NCBI GenBank assembly: GCA_028285625.1
Contig: JANQOX010000025.1
Span: 580,461 to 644,460, forward strand
DNA: 64,000 nt
Source: Myxococcota bacterium
GTDB lineage: Bacteria; Myxococcota_A; UBA9160; UBA6930
Reading direction: 5' to 3'
The notes beneath the pieces were generated by a model. It had not been told where the DNA came from, searched no databases, and worked only from the letters and a program-made list of their open reading frames with translations. The position numbers were made by a program, and so were the translations under genes. Below, in pieces: positions 1-8,620 of the stretch (the stretch's first letter is position 1; each line of letters begins with the position of its first letter).

Positions 1-1994
1 ACGGCGGGCGAATCGGCCGCATCGCTCGCACCGGCGCTGTCCCCTTCGACTTCGGAACCGGTATCGGCGCCGAGATCGACATCCGTCGCCAGGTCGAAGG
101 CGTCGTCCTCCAAGGCGGTCTCGGGCGACTCGTCTTCCACCCCCAGGTCCGCAGCCGCCTCGGCGGCGGCATCCTCGGCCCCCAGCTCGGCGGCATCGCC
201 CAGTTCGGTGGCCCCTCCCAGATCGGAGGCATCGCCCAGCTCGATCGAGCCATCCAGATCCGCTGCCTCACCCAGGTCGGACTCCCCGCCGAGTTCGAAG
301 CCGCCCTCGCTCTCGTCGAGGTCGAACGCGCCATCGTCCACCGCCAGGTCGTCGGCCGCGGCCGGTGCAGCCGCAACGTCGGTCTGCTGGGCGTCGGCGT
401 CGGGCGCCGAACCCATGTCGAGATCCCCGTCGTCGATGTCGATGTCGTCGAAGAGGTCCTCGTCGGAAGACGACGTGGCGTCTGCTTGCGCGGGCTCGGC
501 GGACGGCGTGGCATCTGCTTGCGCGGGCTCGGCGGCCGGAGCCACCTCGGCCAGGCGCCTGCGTGCCTCGGCGGCGTTGTCCTCGTCGCCGGCAGCTTCG
601 AACGCATCCGCCAGCTTGGCGAGCGCGCCGGGATGGCTGGGATCGATGGCCAGCACGCGACGAAGGGTCTCGATCGCGCGGTCGTGCTTCTGGTAGCGCA
701 GCAGCACGCTGGCTTCGGCCACCAGTTGATCGGGGTCGGCGTCTTCGGCGTCGGCCACGGGCGCCTCGGACAAGGCGACGGTCTGACCGGCGTCGACCGC
801 CGGCGCAGGCGCACTCTCGACCTGCGGGCTCATCTCGTCATCGAGCAAGGGCGCGGGGCCCGAGTCGTTGGAGTCGAGATCGGTCTCGAGGGCGTCGGAC
901 GCGAGGTCGTCGGCAGCCAGATCGTCGGATTCGAGCGCGTCGGAACCGACCGGACCGCTTATGTCGAGGGCCGGCTCGTCGGCTCCGTTCGTTTCGAGGG
1001 GCGCCCCCAGCTCGAGCCCCTCGGACAGCTGCCCGGGATCGTCGAACCCGGGCTGGCCCGCGCCCAGATCCGTCCCTTCGCCAAACGCGAGCTCGTCGGT
1101 CTGCTCGAGTACGGGCTCGTCGGTGTCGCCGCCCAGCTCGCTCGCCTCGCCGTAGCGCTGCATCAGGTCGCGGGCGCGCGCGTCGTCCCCCGCCTCCTTG
1201 CAGAGCGCCGCGACCGTCTGCCAGGTCGTGCGGGCCTCCTTGGCCTGGCCACTGTGCTCGAGGGCCTCGGCCAGCAGCTCCTGGTGCACGATCGCCGTCG
1301 CGTCGCGCTTGACCAACGCGCGGGCGGTCTTCTCGGCGACGGCGTGGCGCTCGGCTGCGAGCTGTGCGCGCGCGAGTGCGACCAGACCCTCGGTGCGCGC
1401 CGGGTCGAGTTCGACCACGCGTTCGAGTGCCTTCACGCGGCCTTCGCGATCGTTCTGCCGCTCGAGTTCTTCGGCGACGGCTTCGAACTCCGCGATCGCC
1501 TCTTCGGTGCGTTCTTCCTGGCGGAGCAGGTCCGCCACCTTCATGCGGTTGGCGGTGTTCGTGGGGTCGAGGCTCGCCATGCGGCGCAGCAGGTCGAGGG
1601 CCTCGTTGCGATTGCCCTCGCGGTAGTGGGCATCGGCTGCCGTCTGCAGCGCGGACATGGCGTCGGAATTGAGACCGAGGCGCTGATAGAGTTCGGCCAG
1701 CGGCTGGTAGACGTCCAGGCGCTTCTCGTCGATCCGGACGATCTGCTTGTAGAGCGCGACGGCCTTGGCGTCGAAGCCATCCGCCATGAAGCGATCGGCC
1801 ACCTTGAGGTAGGCACCCACCGCTTCTTCGGTGTTGCCCTGCTTCAGGTGGATGTCGCCGATCTTCAGGCGAACGTTCGAGTCCTTGGGGTCCGCCTTCA
1901 GAAGGGTCTGGTAGTCCTTGAGCGCCTTGTCGAGCGCCCCCTTTTGCAGGTTCTTCTGCGCGGACTGCAGGACCTTCCGTTTGTTGATCGCCAA
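1..1994 (-). CDS. Large tetratricopeptide-repeat protein (3' end beyond window)
   Basis: About 664 residues are visible and no stop is reached at the left edge, so the C-terminus is missing. I chose the TTG start because it opens on LAINKRKVLQSAQKNLQKG, which resembles the N-terminus of bacterial TPR scaffold proteins; no in-frame ATG lies nearby. The first ~300 residues are regular TPR helices (for example KALKDYQTLLKADPKDSNVR). Then comes a very acidic Asp/Glu/Ala/Leu-rich stretch with many short ELGD or DLGG units, interrupted by another TPR pair (YQKHDRAIETLRRVLAIDP). TPR proteins usually scaffold complexes; no enzymatic motif is visible. It follows aroQ, separated by a hairpin, so it may be transcribed on its own. 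The function is unknown and the start is moderately sure. Confidence 0.8.
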   Translation of the reverse strand, partial: MAINKRKVLQSAQKNLQKGALDKALKDYQTLLKADPKDSNVRLKIGDIHLKQGNTEEAVGAYLKVADRFMADGFDAKAVALYKQIVRIDEKRLDVYQPLAELYQRLGLNSDAMSALQTAADAHYREGNRNEALDLLRRMASLDPTNTANRMKVADLLRQEERTEEAIAEFEAVAEELERQNDREGRVKALERVVELDPARTEGLVALARAQLAAERHAVAEKTARALVKRDATAIVHQELLAEALEHSGQAKEARTTWQTVAALCKEAGDDARARDLMQRYGEASELGGDTDEPVLEQTDELAFGEGTDLGAGQPGFDDPGQLSEGLELGAPLETNGADEPALDISGPVGSDALESDDLAADDLASDALETDLDSNDSGPAPLLDDEMSPQVESAPAPAVDAGQTVALSEAPVADAEDADPDQLVAEASVLLRYQKHDRAIETLRRVLAIDPSHPGALAKLADAFEAAGDEDNAAEARRRLAEVAPAAEPAQADATPSAEPAQADATSSSDEDLFDDIDIDDGDLDMGSAPDADAQQTDVAAAPAAADDLAVDDGAFDLDESEGGFELGGESDLGEAADLDGSIELGDASDLGGATELGDAAELGAEDAAAEAAADLGVEDESPETALEDDAFDLATDVDLGADTGSEVEGDSAGASDAADSPA
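474..535. repeat. 33-bp-period tandem duplication inside the TPR gene
   Basis: Two 29-nt copies differing at one base lie at 474-502 and 507-535. On the minus strand they encode two copies of the 11-residue unit AEPAQADATPS in the acidic linker. The length is a multiple of three, so the frame is kept; this looks like a slippage expansion. Confidence 0.8.
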
Positions 1995-2133
1995 GTGCGC
2001 AAACCCCGACCGGTGAGAGACGAAGGGCTGGAGCGGAAGGGGCCGTGCGGGACCCCTCCCCACCACTCCGTATCGGCCAGCGGGGGGTGCCCTTGAGGCC
2101 GGCCCTCCTCTCGGCGATCCGGGTGGCCGCAAG

Positions 2134-2151
2134 CCGGGGGGAAACCCCCGG
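2134..2151 (-). terminator. GC-only hairpin after aroQ
   Basis: A 7-bp perfect stem (CCGGGGG / CCCCCGG) with a 4-nt loop lies between the aroQ stop and the TPR gene start. It has no clear T-run, so it may be a weak terminator or an mRNA 3' end stabiliser. Confidence 0.45.
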
Positions 2152-2228
2152 TCCCCGTCGAATCGGCCGCCGCTGGCCCGCCCGGTCGGGCGCGCCGAGG
2201 CTCTGGCGCCTGCCGCCTGGAACCGGGG

Positions 2229-2675
2229 TCAGGCGCTCAGGTGGCCCAGGAGCGCGTCGAGGCCCAGGCGGTAGCTGTGGGGGCCGAATCCGCCCACCAC
2301 GCCCACGGCCACGTCGGTCACCAGCGAGGTCTTGCGGAACGGCTCGCGCGCGGCGGTGTTGCTGAGGTGCACCTCGACCACGGGCAGGCCGGTCGCCAGC
2401 AATGCGTCGCGCAGGGCGACGCTCGTGTGGGTCAACCCGCCCGGATTCAGCAGGATCCCGTCGGCCCAGGCGCGCGCCTCCTGGATCCGGTCGATCAGCG
2501 CGCCCTCGTGATTCGACTGGAAGCTCTCGATCTCCGCGCCCGCCTCCTGGGCCTGGGCCGCGAGCGCCTCGTCGATCTCTGCCAGCGTCGTGTGGCCGTA
2601 GACCTCGGGCTCGCGCGAGCCGAGCAGGTTGAGATTCGGCCCGTGTACGACGAGCACCCGGATCGCGTCGCTCAT
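2229..2675 (-). CDS. aroQ: Type II 3-dehydroquinate dehydratase
   Basis: 148 residues, the usual size for the dodecameric class II enzyme that dehydrates 3-dehydroquinate to 3-dehydroshikimate in the shikimate pathway (cytoplasm). Visible family motifs are HGPNLNLLGSREPEVYG at the N-terminus (catalytic Arg and Tyr), SNHEGALIDRI (substrate binding), NPGGLTHTSVALRDAL, and EVHLSN with the catalytic His. The ATG of MSDAIRVLVVHGPN was chosen because the family begins there; a longer frame upstream is out of character. It is the last gene of an aroK-aroB-TPR-roadblock-aroQ series, 56 nt after the roadblock gene, so three shikimate steps sit in one transcription direction. Confidence 0.95.
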   Translation of the reverse strand: MSDAIRVLVVHGPNLNLLGSREPEVYGHTTLAEIDEALAAQAQEAGAEIESFQSNHEGALIDRIQEARAWADGILLNPGGLTHTSVALRDALLATGLPVVEVHLSNTAAREPFRKTSLVTDVAVGVVGGFGPHSYRLGLDALLGHLSA

Positions 2676-2731
2676 GGCGCGCAACGGTAGCGCGAGGCGC
2701 GCCCGGCGCCGCTCACGGGGCGCAGGGTCGG

Positions 2732-3100
2732 CTAGAGCTGCTCGCGCAGCTCGAAGAGGTGGCGGCGCATGAAGAAGCGCGCCTTGCCGGCGTTGCCCTC
2801 CGGCGCGAGCGTCAGGAAGAGCACCGTCTCGGGATCGACGCTGCGCATCAGCACCTGGCAACTCGCGAGCCGCACGCTCACCTCGGACACCGCACCGCCT
2901 TCGACCGAGTCGGAGGCCTTGCGCATGTCATCGAGGATTCGGCCGAACTCGACGCCGAGCACGGCCATCTCGTCCTCGGCCATCTCTCCGGCCTGGAGTC
3001 CCACCACCTGGGCGATGGGAATGCCGTCGGTGCCCATGAGGGCAGCCGCCGTACCGCTGCAGCCGTCCACGATCTTGCGCAACGTGGAGTCGAAGGTCAT
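2732..3100 (-). CDS. Roadblock/LC7-domain protein (MglB-like)
   Basis: 122 residues filling one roadblock/LC7 fold. The sequence runs LRKIVDGCSGTAAALMGTDGIPIAQV, then a central helix and a C-terminal strand SCQVLMRSVDPETVLFLTLAPEGNAGKARFFMR. Roadblock proteins are small dimers that regulate small GTPases such as MglA, which controls gliding polarity and type IV pili in Myxococcus. No MglA-type GTPase is encoded in this window, so the partner is unknown. The ATG (MTFDSTLRK) overlaps the TPR gene stop as ATGA and has a run of six G's upstream, so the two genes are probably translationally coupled. I infer a regulatory role from the family alone. Confidence 0.85.
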   Translation of the reverse strand: MTFDSTLRKIVDGCSGTAAALMGTDGIPIAQVVGLQAGEMAEDEMAVLGVEFGRILDDMRKASDSVEGGAVSEVSVRLASCQVLMRSVDPETVLFLTLAPEGNAGKARFFMRRHLFELREQL

Positions 3101-3765
3101 CGGGAACCCCCCTGAAGCTTGGACAGCCACCGCTCGAGGGTGGCGACCACGCCGGCGTCGCGACCCGCAATGGGTGCGGCCTCGGCGGTTGGTTCGTCGG
3201 TCACGAGGCCCTGACGGACGGCCTCGGCACGGTCCTGGTGGCCCTGCTCTTCGAGCAAGCGCGCCACCGTCTCGGTGGCGAACGGCGAGTCCGCCGACGC
3301 CAACAGATCCTCGGCATCAGACTGCTCGACCTGATGCAGCGCAGCCTGGGCCACGTCGTTCGCATCCACCATCTGGTCGGGCTCGGCCTCGGCGTCGAGG
3401 AACGCGGCCTCGAGTTCGCCCTCGCCCAGGTCACCGAAGGGGGCAGCCTGCGCGGGCGGCTCGGACGCGGGCGCAAGCAGGTCCACCGCGATCGGGTGAT
3501 CCGGCACCGCCTGGAGCACGCCGACGATCTCGCCACGCGCCTCCTCGGCCCGCCCCAGATCCAGCAGTGCGAGCGCCCGGGCCAGCCGGCCGGCGACCAG
3601 GTCCGGGCGGGCGCGAAGCCCCGCATCGGCGACCCGCAGCGCCTGATCGGCTGCGCCACCGCGGCGGTGGGCCTCCGCCAGGGCTGCAAAGCCGGGCGAG
3701 CCCGGCACGAGCGCACCGACCGCCTCGAGGCGATCGATCTCCGCGGCTTCCACCTGCTGGTCCAA
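3097..3765 (-). CDS. Small TPR protein coupled to the roadblock gene
   Basis: 222 residues. Residues ~10-110 form helical repeats of TPR type (GSPGFAALAEAHRRGGAADQALRVADAGLRARPD). The rest is acidic and Ala-rich, ending in a helix (VVATLERWLSKLQGG). No signal peptide or catalytic motif is visible. It lies 17 nt after aroB and overlaps the roadblock gene by four bases. A TPR plus roadblock pair recurs in several delta-type genomes, and I infer that the two proteins interact. The specific function is not known. Confidence 0.75.
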   Translation of the reverse strand: MDQQVEAAEIDRLEAVGALVPGSPGFAALAEAHRRGGAADQALRVADAGLRARPDLVAGRLARALALLDLGRAEEARGEIVGVLQAVPDHPIAVDLLAPASEPPAQAAPFGDLGEGELEAAFLDAEAEPDQMVDANDVAQAALHQVEQSDAEDLLASADSPFATETVARLLEEQGHQDRAEAVRQGLVTDEPTAEAAPIAGRDAGVVATLERWLSKLQGGSR

Positions 3766-3782
3766 CCCCGTTCCTCCGCGCC

Positions 3783-4874
3783 TCAGCCGCCGAAGCGGGT
3801 TCGAGGCGGCACGATCTCTTCCGGCAGCAACGGGACGGTTTCGGCCCGACCGAGCTTCCGGAGCGCGACGAACTGGATTCGTTGGTCGCGCCTCTTCTTA
3901 TCGACACCCACCGCCGAGAGATAAGCCCTCCGTGGGAAGCGCGGAAGTTCGGTGGGCAGACCGATGCGAACGAGCAGCGCGGCGATGCGCGCGGCCGTCC
4001 CCTCGGGGGTAATTCCCAACGACTCCCCTCGGTAGGCCGCGTAGACCATGCCCATCGCCACGGCCTCGCCGTGAAGCAGGCCCCGGTACCCGCGCAGGGC
4101 TTCCGCGGCGTGTCCGAGGGTGTGGCCGAAGTTGAGCAGCATCCGGACACCGGCCTCGCGCTCGTCGCGGCTCACCACCTCGGCTTTGATCTCGCAGTTG
4201 CGGGCCACGATCGGCAGCACCACCGAAGGGTCGAGATCGAGCATGGCCTCGACCTCGTGCTCGAGTCGCTCGAAGAGCGCCGCGTCCCAGATGGCGGCGT
4301 GCTTCACGACCTCGGCCATGCCGTTGGCGAGCTGGCGCGGGGGGAGCGTCGCGAGCGCCGCGGTGTCCAGCCAGACGAGCCGCGGTTGGTGGAAGGCGCC
4401 CACGAGGTTCTTGCCCCGCTTCACGTTCACGCCGGTCTTGCCGCCGACGCTGGAGTCCACCATCGCGAGCAGGCTGGTGGGCACCTGCACGAACGGCACT
4501 CCCCGCAACAGGGTCGCCGCCACGAAGCCGGCGAGATCTCCCACCACGCCGCCGCCGAGCGCGAGGATCGCGGACCCGCGGTCGAACCCCGCCTCGAGAA
4601 GGGCGTCGTAGAGTGCGCCGGCCTGCCGCAGGCTCTTCGAACGCTCGCCGTCGGGCACCTCGAAACGACGCGCGGCGATCCCCGCGTCGCGAAGCGAGCG
4701 CAGGACCCGGCTGGCGTAGCGCCGCCCCACCGGCGCGACCGTGATGACGGCAGCGCGCTTGGCGCCGGTCGCGCGCTTCACGGCGGGGCCCAGGGCATCG
4801 AGGTGTCCTTGCCCGATCTCGATCGGATAGCTCCGCTCGCCGAGCTCCACCTGCACCCGCTTCCGCTTGCTCAC
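3783..4874 (-). CDS. aroB: 3-dehydroquinate synthase
   Basis: 363 residues, the normal length for the NAD- and metal-dependent enzyme that converts DAHP to 3-dehydroquinate (step 2 of the shikimate pathway). Diagnostic motifs are GGGVVGDLAGFVAATLLRG (NAD binding), PTSLLAMVDSSVGGKTGVN (substrate and metal region), and FGHTLGHAAE plus LLHGEAVAMGM with the zinc-ligand histidines. It starts at an ATG overlapping the aroK stop (ATGA). aroK-aroB directly after pilMNOPQ is a classical arrangement in many proteobacteria. Confidence 0.97.
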   Translation of the reverse strand: MSKRKRVQVELGERSYPIEIGQGHLDALGPAVKRATGAKRAAVITVAPVGRRYASRVLRSLRDAGIAARRFEVPDGERSKSLRQAGALYDALLEAGFDRGSAILALGGGVVGDLAGFVAATLLRGVPFVQVPTSLLAMVDSSVGGKTGVNVKRGKNLVGAFHQPRLVWLDTAALATLPPRQLANGMAEVVKHAAIWDAALFERLEHEVEAMLDLDPSVVLPIVARNCEIKAEVVSRDEREAGVRMLLNFGHTLGHAAEALRGYRGLLHGEAVAMGMVYAAYRGESLGITPEGTAARIAALLVRIGLPTELPRFPRRAYLSAVGVDKKRRDQRIQFVALRKLGRAETVPLLPEEIVPPRTRFGG

Positions 4875-5410
4875 GCGCCCTCCCCGCCCACCTGGGCCCC
4901 GAGCCGCTCGGCCACGGCCCCTGCTACCTGCTCTGCGTCGAGGTCGTCCGTATCCACCGTGATCTCCGCCGTCTCGTAGTGCGGCGCGCGCTCCGTGAGG
5001 ATCGCGTTCAGCCGCGCCTCGCGCCCGGCGGCGTCGAGCCCGGCGAGCAGCGGTCGCGCTGCGGCCTCGCCCACGCGGCGAGCCAACGTCGCGGGGCGGG
5101 CCCGCAAGTACACCACCCGACCACTGCGGGCGAGATGAGCCGCGACGCCGGGCTGTGCGACGGCCCCGCCGCCCAGTGCCGCCACCACACGCCGCCCGGC
5201 GATCTCTTCGATCACCGTGCGCTCGAGCTGGCGAAACGCCGGCTCTCCCTGCTTTTCAAAGATCTCGGAGATTCTCTCGCCGGCCCGCTCTTCGACCTCG
5301 GCATCGGAGTCGACGAAGGGCCAGTCGAGGCGCCGAGCCAGCGCAGCACCCACTGCGCTCTTGCCCGCGCCCATCATCCCCACCAACCACAGGGTGTCGC
5401 GCCCCATCAC
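4871..5410 (-). CDS. aroK: Shikimate kinase
   Basis: 179 residues. A P-loop kinase that phosphorylates the 3-OH of shikimate. Visible motifs are Walker A GMMGAGKSA, D-S-D in FVDSDAEVEERAG (shikimate and Mg), the GEPAFRQLE loop, ALGGGAV, and ARPLLAG in the lid. It overlaps aroB by four bases. It follows pilQ by 142 nt with a hairpin in between, so part of its transcription may be independent of the pilus genes. Two adjacent ATGs could serve as start; the difference is one residue. Confidence 0.97.
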   Translation of the reverse strand: MMGRDTLWLVGMMGAGKSAVGAALARRLDWPFVDSDAEVEERAGERISEIFEKQGEPAFRQLERTVIEEIAGRRVVAALGGGAVAQPGVAAHLARSGRVVYLRARPATLARRVGEAAARPLLAGLDAAGREARLNAILTERAPHYETAEITVDTDDLDAEQVAGAVAERLGAQVGGEGA

Positions 5411-5468
5411 GACGCGGAGGATAGCGGCCGGCCGCCCAGCCGCGGCGCAGGCCGATGTCCCGAACGCA

Positions 5469-5502
5469 AGACGGGGAGAGGCCCTCGAGCCACTCCCCGT
5501 CT
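5469..5502 (-). terminator. Hairpin between pilQ and aroK
   Basis: A 10-bp inverted repeat (AGACGGGGAG at 5469-5478, CTCCCCGTCT at 5493-5502), with further pairing of the inner bases around one mismatch. It sits just after the pilQ stop. The run after it on the minus strand is TTGCGTT, so it may only attenuate between the pil and aro genes. Confidence 0.5.
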
Positions 5503-5552
5503 GCGGTCTTTGAACTCCGGCCCGGGAGGGCCGGCGCGGTCGGGATCTCGAC

Positions 5553-8500
5553 CTAGGAGCCGACCTCCGGGTTCACGACGATGCGCGGGGTCACGAAGAC
5601 CAGCAGCTCCTTGCGGATGTCGCGAATCTCGTTGTTCCGGAAGGCGACGCCCAGCACCGGGATCTTGTGGAAGTACGGCACGCGCGACTGGCGCTCCGCC
5701 TTCTCGATCGTGTAGATGCCACCGATCACCAGGGTCTGACCGTCCTTCACCAGGGTCTCGGTCTCGGCCTCGTTCTTGGCGATGGCCGGCGAACCGGTGG
5801 GCGTCTGGACGCTGTCGTCCGGCGCGTTCCGGTTGACCTCGACCTTCATGATGATGCTTCGGTCGGCGGTGATGTGCGGCGTGACCTCCAGGCGGAGCAC
5901 CGCGTCGATGAACTCGAGCTTGGCGTCGCCGTTCTCGAAGGTCTGGAACGGAATCGACACGCCCTGCTCGATGCTCGCCTTGCGGTTGTCCAGGGTCACG
6001 ACGCGCGGGCTCGAGATGACCTTGCCCTCACCATGGCTCTCGGCGGCCTCCAGACGGAGCTCCACGTTGAACTTCTGGTCGAGCAGGAAGGCGCCCATGT
6101 CGAGCAGGCCCGTCGGCACGCTGGTGATCGGGTTGGTCACGGAGACGTGATTGAACGTCTCGGTGAAGCCCGTCAGCAGCGGGTTGTTGTGGAACTGCAC
6201 GTTGTCGGCGCCGCCGATCGTGAGGTCCTGGCGGTTGCCGCTACCCGAGTCGAAGCCGTCGTTGAACGGCTGCGTCCCGAAGGCCCACTGGCTACCGATC
6301 TCCTTCGAGAAGTCGAGGTTCGCCTCGACGATCTTCGCTTCGATCAGTACCTGCGGCGTCTGCGTATCGATCGCCTTGATGAGGGCGGTCGCCTCGTCGA
6401 TGACGCTCGCGATGTCCTTCAGGATGATGGTGTTGGTGCGCTCGTCCACGTCCACGCTTCCGCGCGGCGTGAGCAGGCGCTTCACCATCTTCTCGACCTC
6501 CTTGACGCTGGCGTAGTTCACCGGCTGGAGCTTGACCAGGAGATCTTCGAGCTTCTCCTTGGCGCGGCGCTCCTGGAGGCGGGCCTCCTCTTCGGACTTC
6601 AGCTGCTCGCTGGGCGCGATGCGAAGCACGTTGCCCACGCGAACGAAGCCGAGGCCCTTGGTCAGCAGGATCACGTCGAGCGCCTGGTCCCAGGGCACGT
6701 CCACCAGGCGGATCGTCACGCTGCCCGCGACTTCGTCACCGGCGATGATGTTGAGATCGGAGACCTCCGCCACCAACCGCAGGACGTCGTCGATGTCGAC
6801 GTCCTTGAAGTCGAGCGACACGCGACGCCCGGTGTAGTTCTTGCCCTCGAGCAGGCCACCCTCTTCCAGGATCTCGAGCGCTTCCGAGTCGGGATCGATC
6901 GCCGCCGGCGGCGCTCCCCCGGCTGCAGCCGCGGCACCCGTCGCCATGGCGGGCGGCACGCTCGCCACCTCATCCGTCGCGGCGAAGTCGAGAACCAGGT
7001 TGCCGTCCACGGTGCTCAGGTTGGGCTCGAGCCCGCTGGCTCGGCGCACCACCACGCGCACCTCGGGCAGCCCCGTACCGGGCTGCTCGAAGGCCGTGAC
7101 CAGCGACACGGCGCCCGGCTCCACGGGGGCGATCCGGGTGATCGCGTCGTCGGAAAGGCCCGTCCCGACCAGGCGAAGAATCACCGTCTCGGCATCGGGC
7201 TTGACCAGCGTGGGCTCTACGAGGCCATCGAGGAACACGGTCACCCGCGAACCCGTCGCTTCCTCATCGAGCTGCACGCCCAGCACGTGGATCATGCCGT
7301 CGGACAGGTCGGGCGTCTCGGCAGTCTCCACCATGACCGGTGCGCCGGTCTCGGACATCAGGCTCGTGTCGTCCCCGAAAGCGTCCACCTCGGCATCCGC
7401 TGTGGGTGCGGTCGTGTCGGCCGCAGCTTCCATCCCCGAATCGACGTCCGTCGCGCTCTCCACGTCGCCGAGCGAACTCGTGCTCGTCTCGCCGGGCGAG
7501 CTGGTTTCGTCGAGCACCGTGGGTTCGTCCAGCGAACCGGTCTCTGCGGTTGCCCACGGGTCGTCGTCAGCCTCGGCCGGTGCGGCCGGAACCGTCTCGG
7601 TCGAGGCGTCGACTGCCCAAGGATCGTCGACCACGACGGAAGCCTCGGGCTCCGAGGCCACCTCCATCGAGCCCGCGTCCGACGCCACCTCGGCCCCGGT
7701 CGCCTCGCCCTCCACTGCGGGAGAAGCTCCCACCGGCGGCAGCGAAGCATCATCCGAAAGCCGGATCAGGACGCCTTCGTCCGACGCCTCACCGTCCGCG
7801 CCGGCCAGCGCCTCTGCGCTGGTGCCGTCGAGCACCACGCGAACCTTGCCATCGTGCTGCCCCACACGGGCGCGCTCGATGCTGTCCGCGCCGAGGTCGA
7901 TCAGCGACGAGGAGGTCGCCTGCACCAGCCCCGGCAGGTCGACGACCAGCCGCGGCGGATCGGCGAGCAGGAACTGCGTGAACGTCTCCGGTCGCCCGTC
8001 GGTGCGCAGCAGGATGCGTGCGCCGGGCTCACCCGTGAGAGCATCCACGCCGAGCAGGCGCGTTGCGCCCGCTGCGATCTCGGCCGCGGGCGGGACGATC
8101 TCGGGCACCTCTTCGGGAGCCGGTGCGGCTGCGAGCGTCGTCGACGACAGCGTCGTCTCGGCACCCACGGTCTCTTCCGCCAGCGGTTCGATCCGGATCT
8201 CGAGCGCGCCGCCCACCGCCGACACGTCGTAAGACGCCGCGGCCGCCAGCCCCACCTCGATCCGGGTCACGTTGGCACCCGTGGCATCCTCGAAGCCCTG
8301 GACGGTCACGTCCGAGACGGTGCCATCGAGCACGGCCGTGCTCTCCGGCGCCGTTCCGGGCACGACGCCCTCCACGTCCACGACCACCCGAGCAGGGTCA
8401 CCCTGCTGGAACGCCGTGAACGACGGATCCGAAGCCCCCTGGACCTCGATCCGTGTGGCCCCCTCTTCCTGCGAGACGACGACGGCCGACAGGGCCGGCG

Positions 8501-8615
8501 TGGTCTGCTCCGCCATGGCCGGACCGGCGACCCCGACGGCGAGGGCCGAGACGAACAGCAGCGTTGCAGCCCTCACGGTTCCCCGATTCCTCGAGCGGTC
8601 ACTCAAAGCGAACAT
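5553..8615 (-). CDS. pilQ: Type IV pilus secretin PilQ
   Basis: 1020 residues, longer than common PilQ (700-900). It forms the outer-membrane channel through which the pilus passes. In order: signal peptide (LFVSALAVGVAGPAMA), AMIN peptidoglycan-binding domains (~40-130, ~190-280, ~440-530), a ~150-residue Ser/Thr/Glu/Ala-rich linker separating AMIN domains, an STN/N0 domain (VSLDFKDVDIDDVLRLVAEV), a secretin_N domain with NTIILKDI, and the C-terminal secretin barrel ending KELLVFVTPRIVVNPE. A GTG four codons from the overlap with pilP is possible, but the ATG at 8615 is better spaced from GGGAGGG. It is the last gene of pilMNOPQ. The long linker is the unusual part. Confidence 0.97.
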   Translation of the reverse strand: MFALSDRSRNRGTVRAATLLFVSALAVGVAGPAMAEQTTPALSAVVVSQEEGATRIEVQGASDPSFTAFQQGDPARVVVDVEGVVPGTAPESTAVLDGTVSDVTVQGFEDATGANVTRIEVGLAAAASYDVSAVGGALEIRIEPLAEETVGAETTLSSTTLAAAPAPEEVPEIVPPAAEIAAGATRLLGVDALTGEPGARILLRTDGRPETFTQFLLADPPRLVVDLPGLVQATSSSLIDLGADSIERARVGQHDGKVRVVLDGTSAEALAGADGEASDEGVLIRLSDDASLPPVGASPAVEGEATGAEVASDAGSMEVASEPEASVVVDDPWAVDASTETVPAAPAEADDDPWATAETGSLDEPTVLDETSSPGETSTSSLGDVESATDVDSGMEAAADTTAPTADAEVDAFGDDTSLMSETGAPVMVETAETPDLSDGMIHVLGVQLDEEATGSRVTVFLDGLVEPTLVKPDAETVILRLVGTGLSDDAITRIAPVEPGAVSLVTAFEQPGTGLPEVRVVVRRASGLEPNLSTVDGNLVLDFAATDEVASVPPAMATGAAAAAGGAPPAAIDPDSEALEILEEGGLLEGKNYTGRRVSLDFKDVDIDDVLRLVAEVSDLNIIAGDEVAGSVTIRLVDVPWDQALDVILLTKGLGFVRVGNVLRIAPSEQLKSEEEARLQERRAKEKLEDLLVKLQPVNYASVKEVEKMVKRLLTPRGSVDVDERTNTIILKDIASVIDEATALIKAIDTQTPQVLIEAKIVEANLDFSKEIGSQWAFGTQPFNDGFDSGSGNRQDLTIGGADNVQFHNNPLLTGFTETFNHVSVTNPITSVPTGLLDMGAFLLDQKFNVELRLEAAESHGEGKVISSPRVVTLDNRKASIEQGVSIPFQTFENGDAKLEFIDAVLRLEVTPHITADRSIIMKVEVNRNAPDDSVQTPTGSPAIAKNEAETETLVKDGQTLVIGGIYTIEKAERQSRVPYFHKIPVLGVAFRNNEIRDIRKELLVFVTPRIVVNPEVGS

Positions 8616-8620
8616 CCAGA

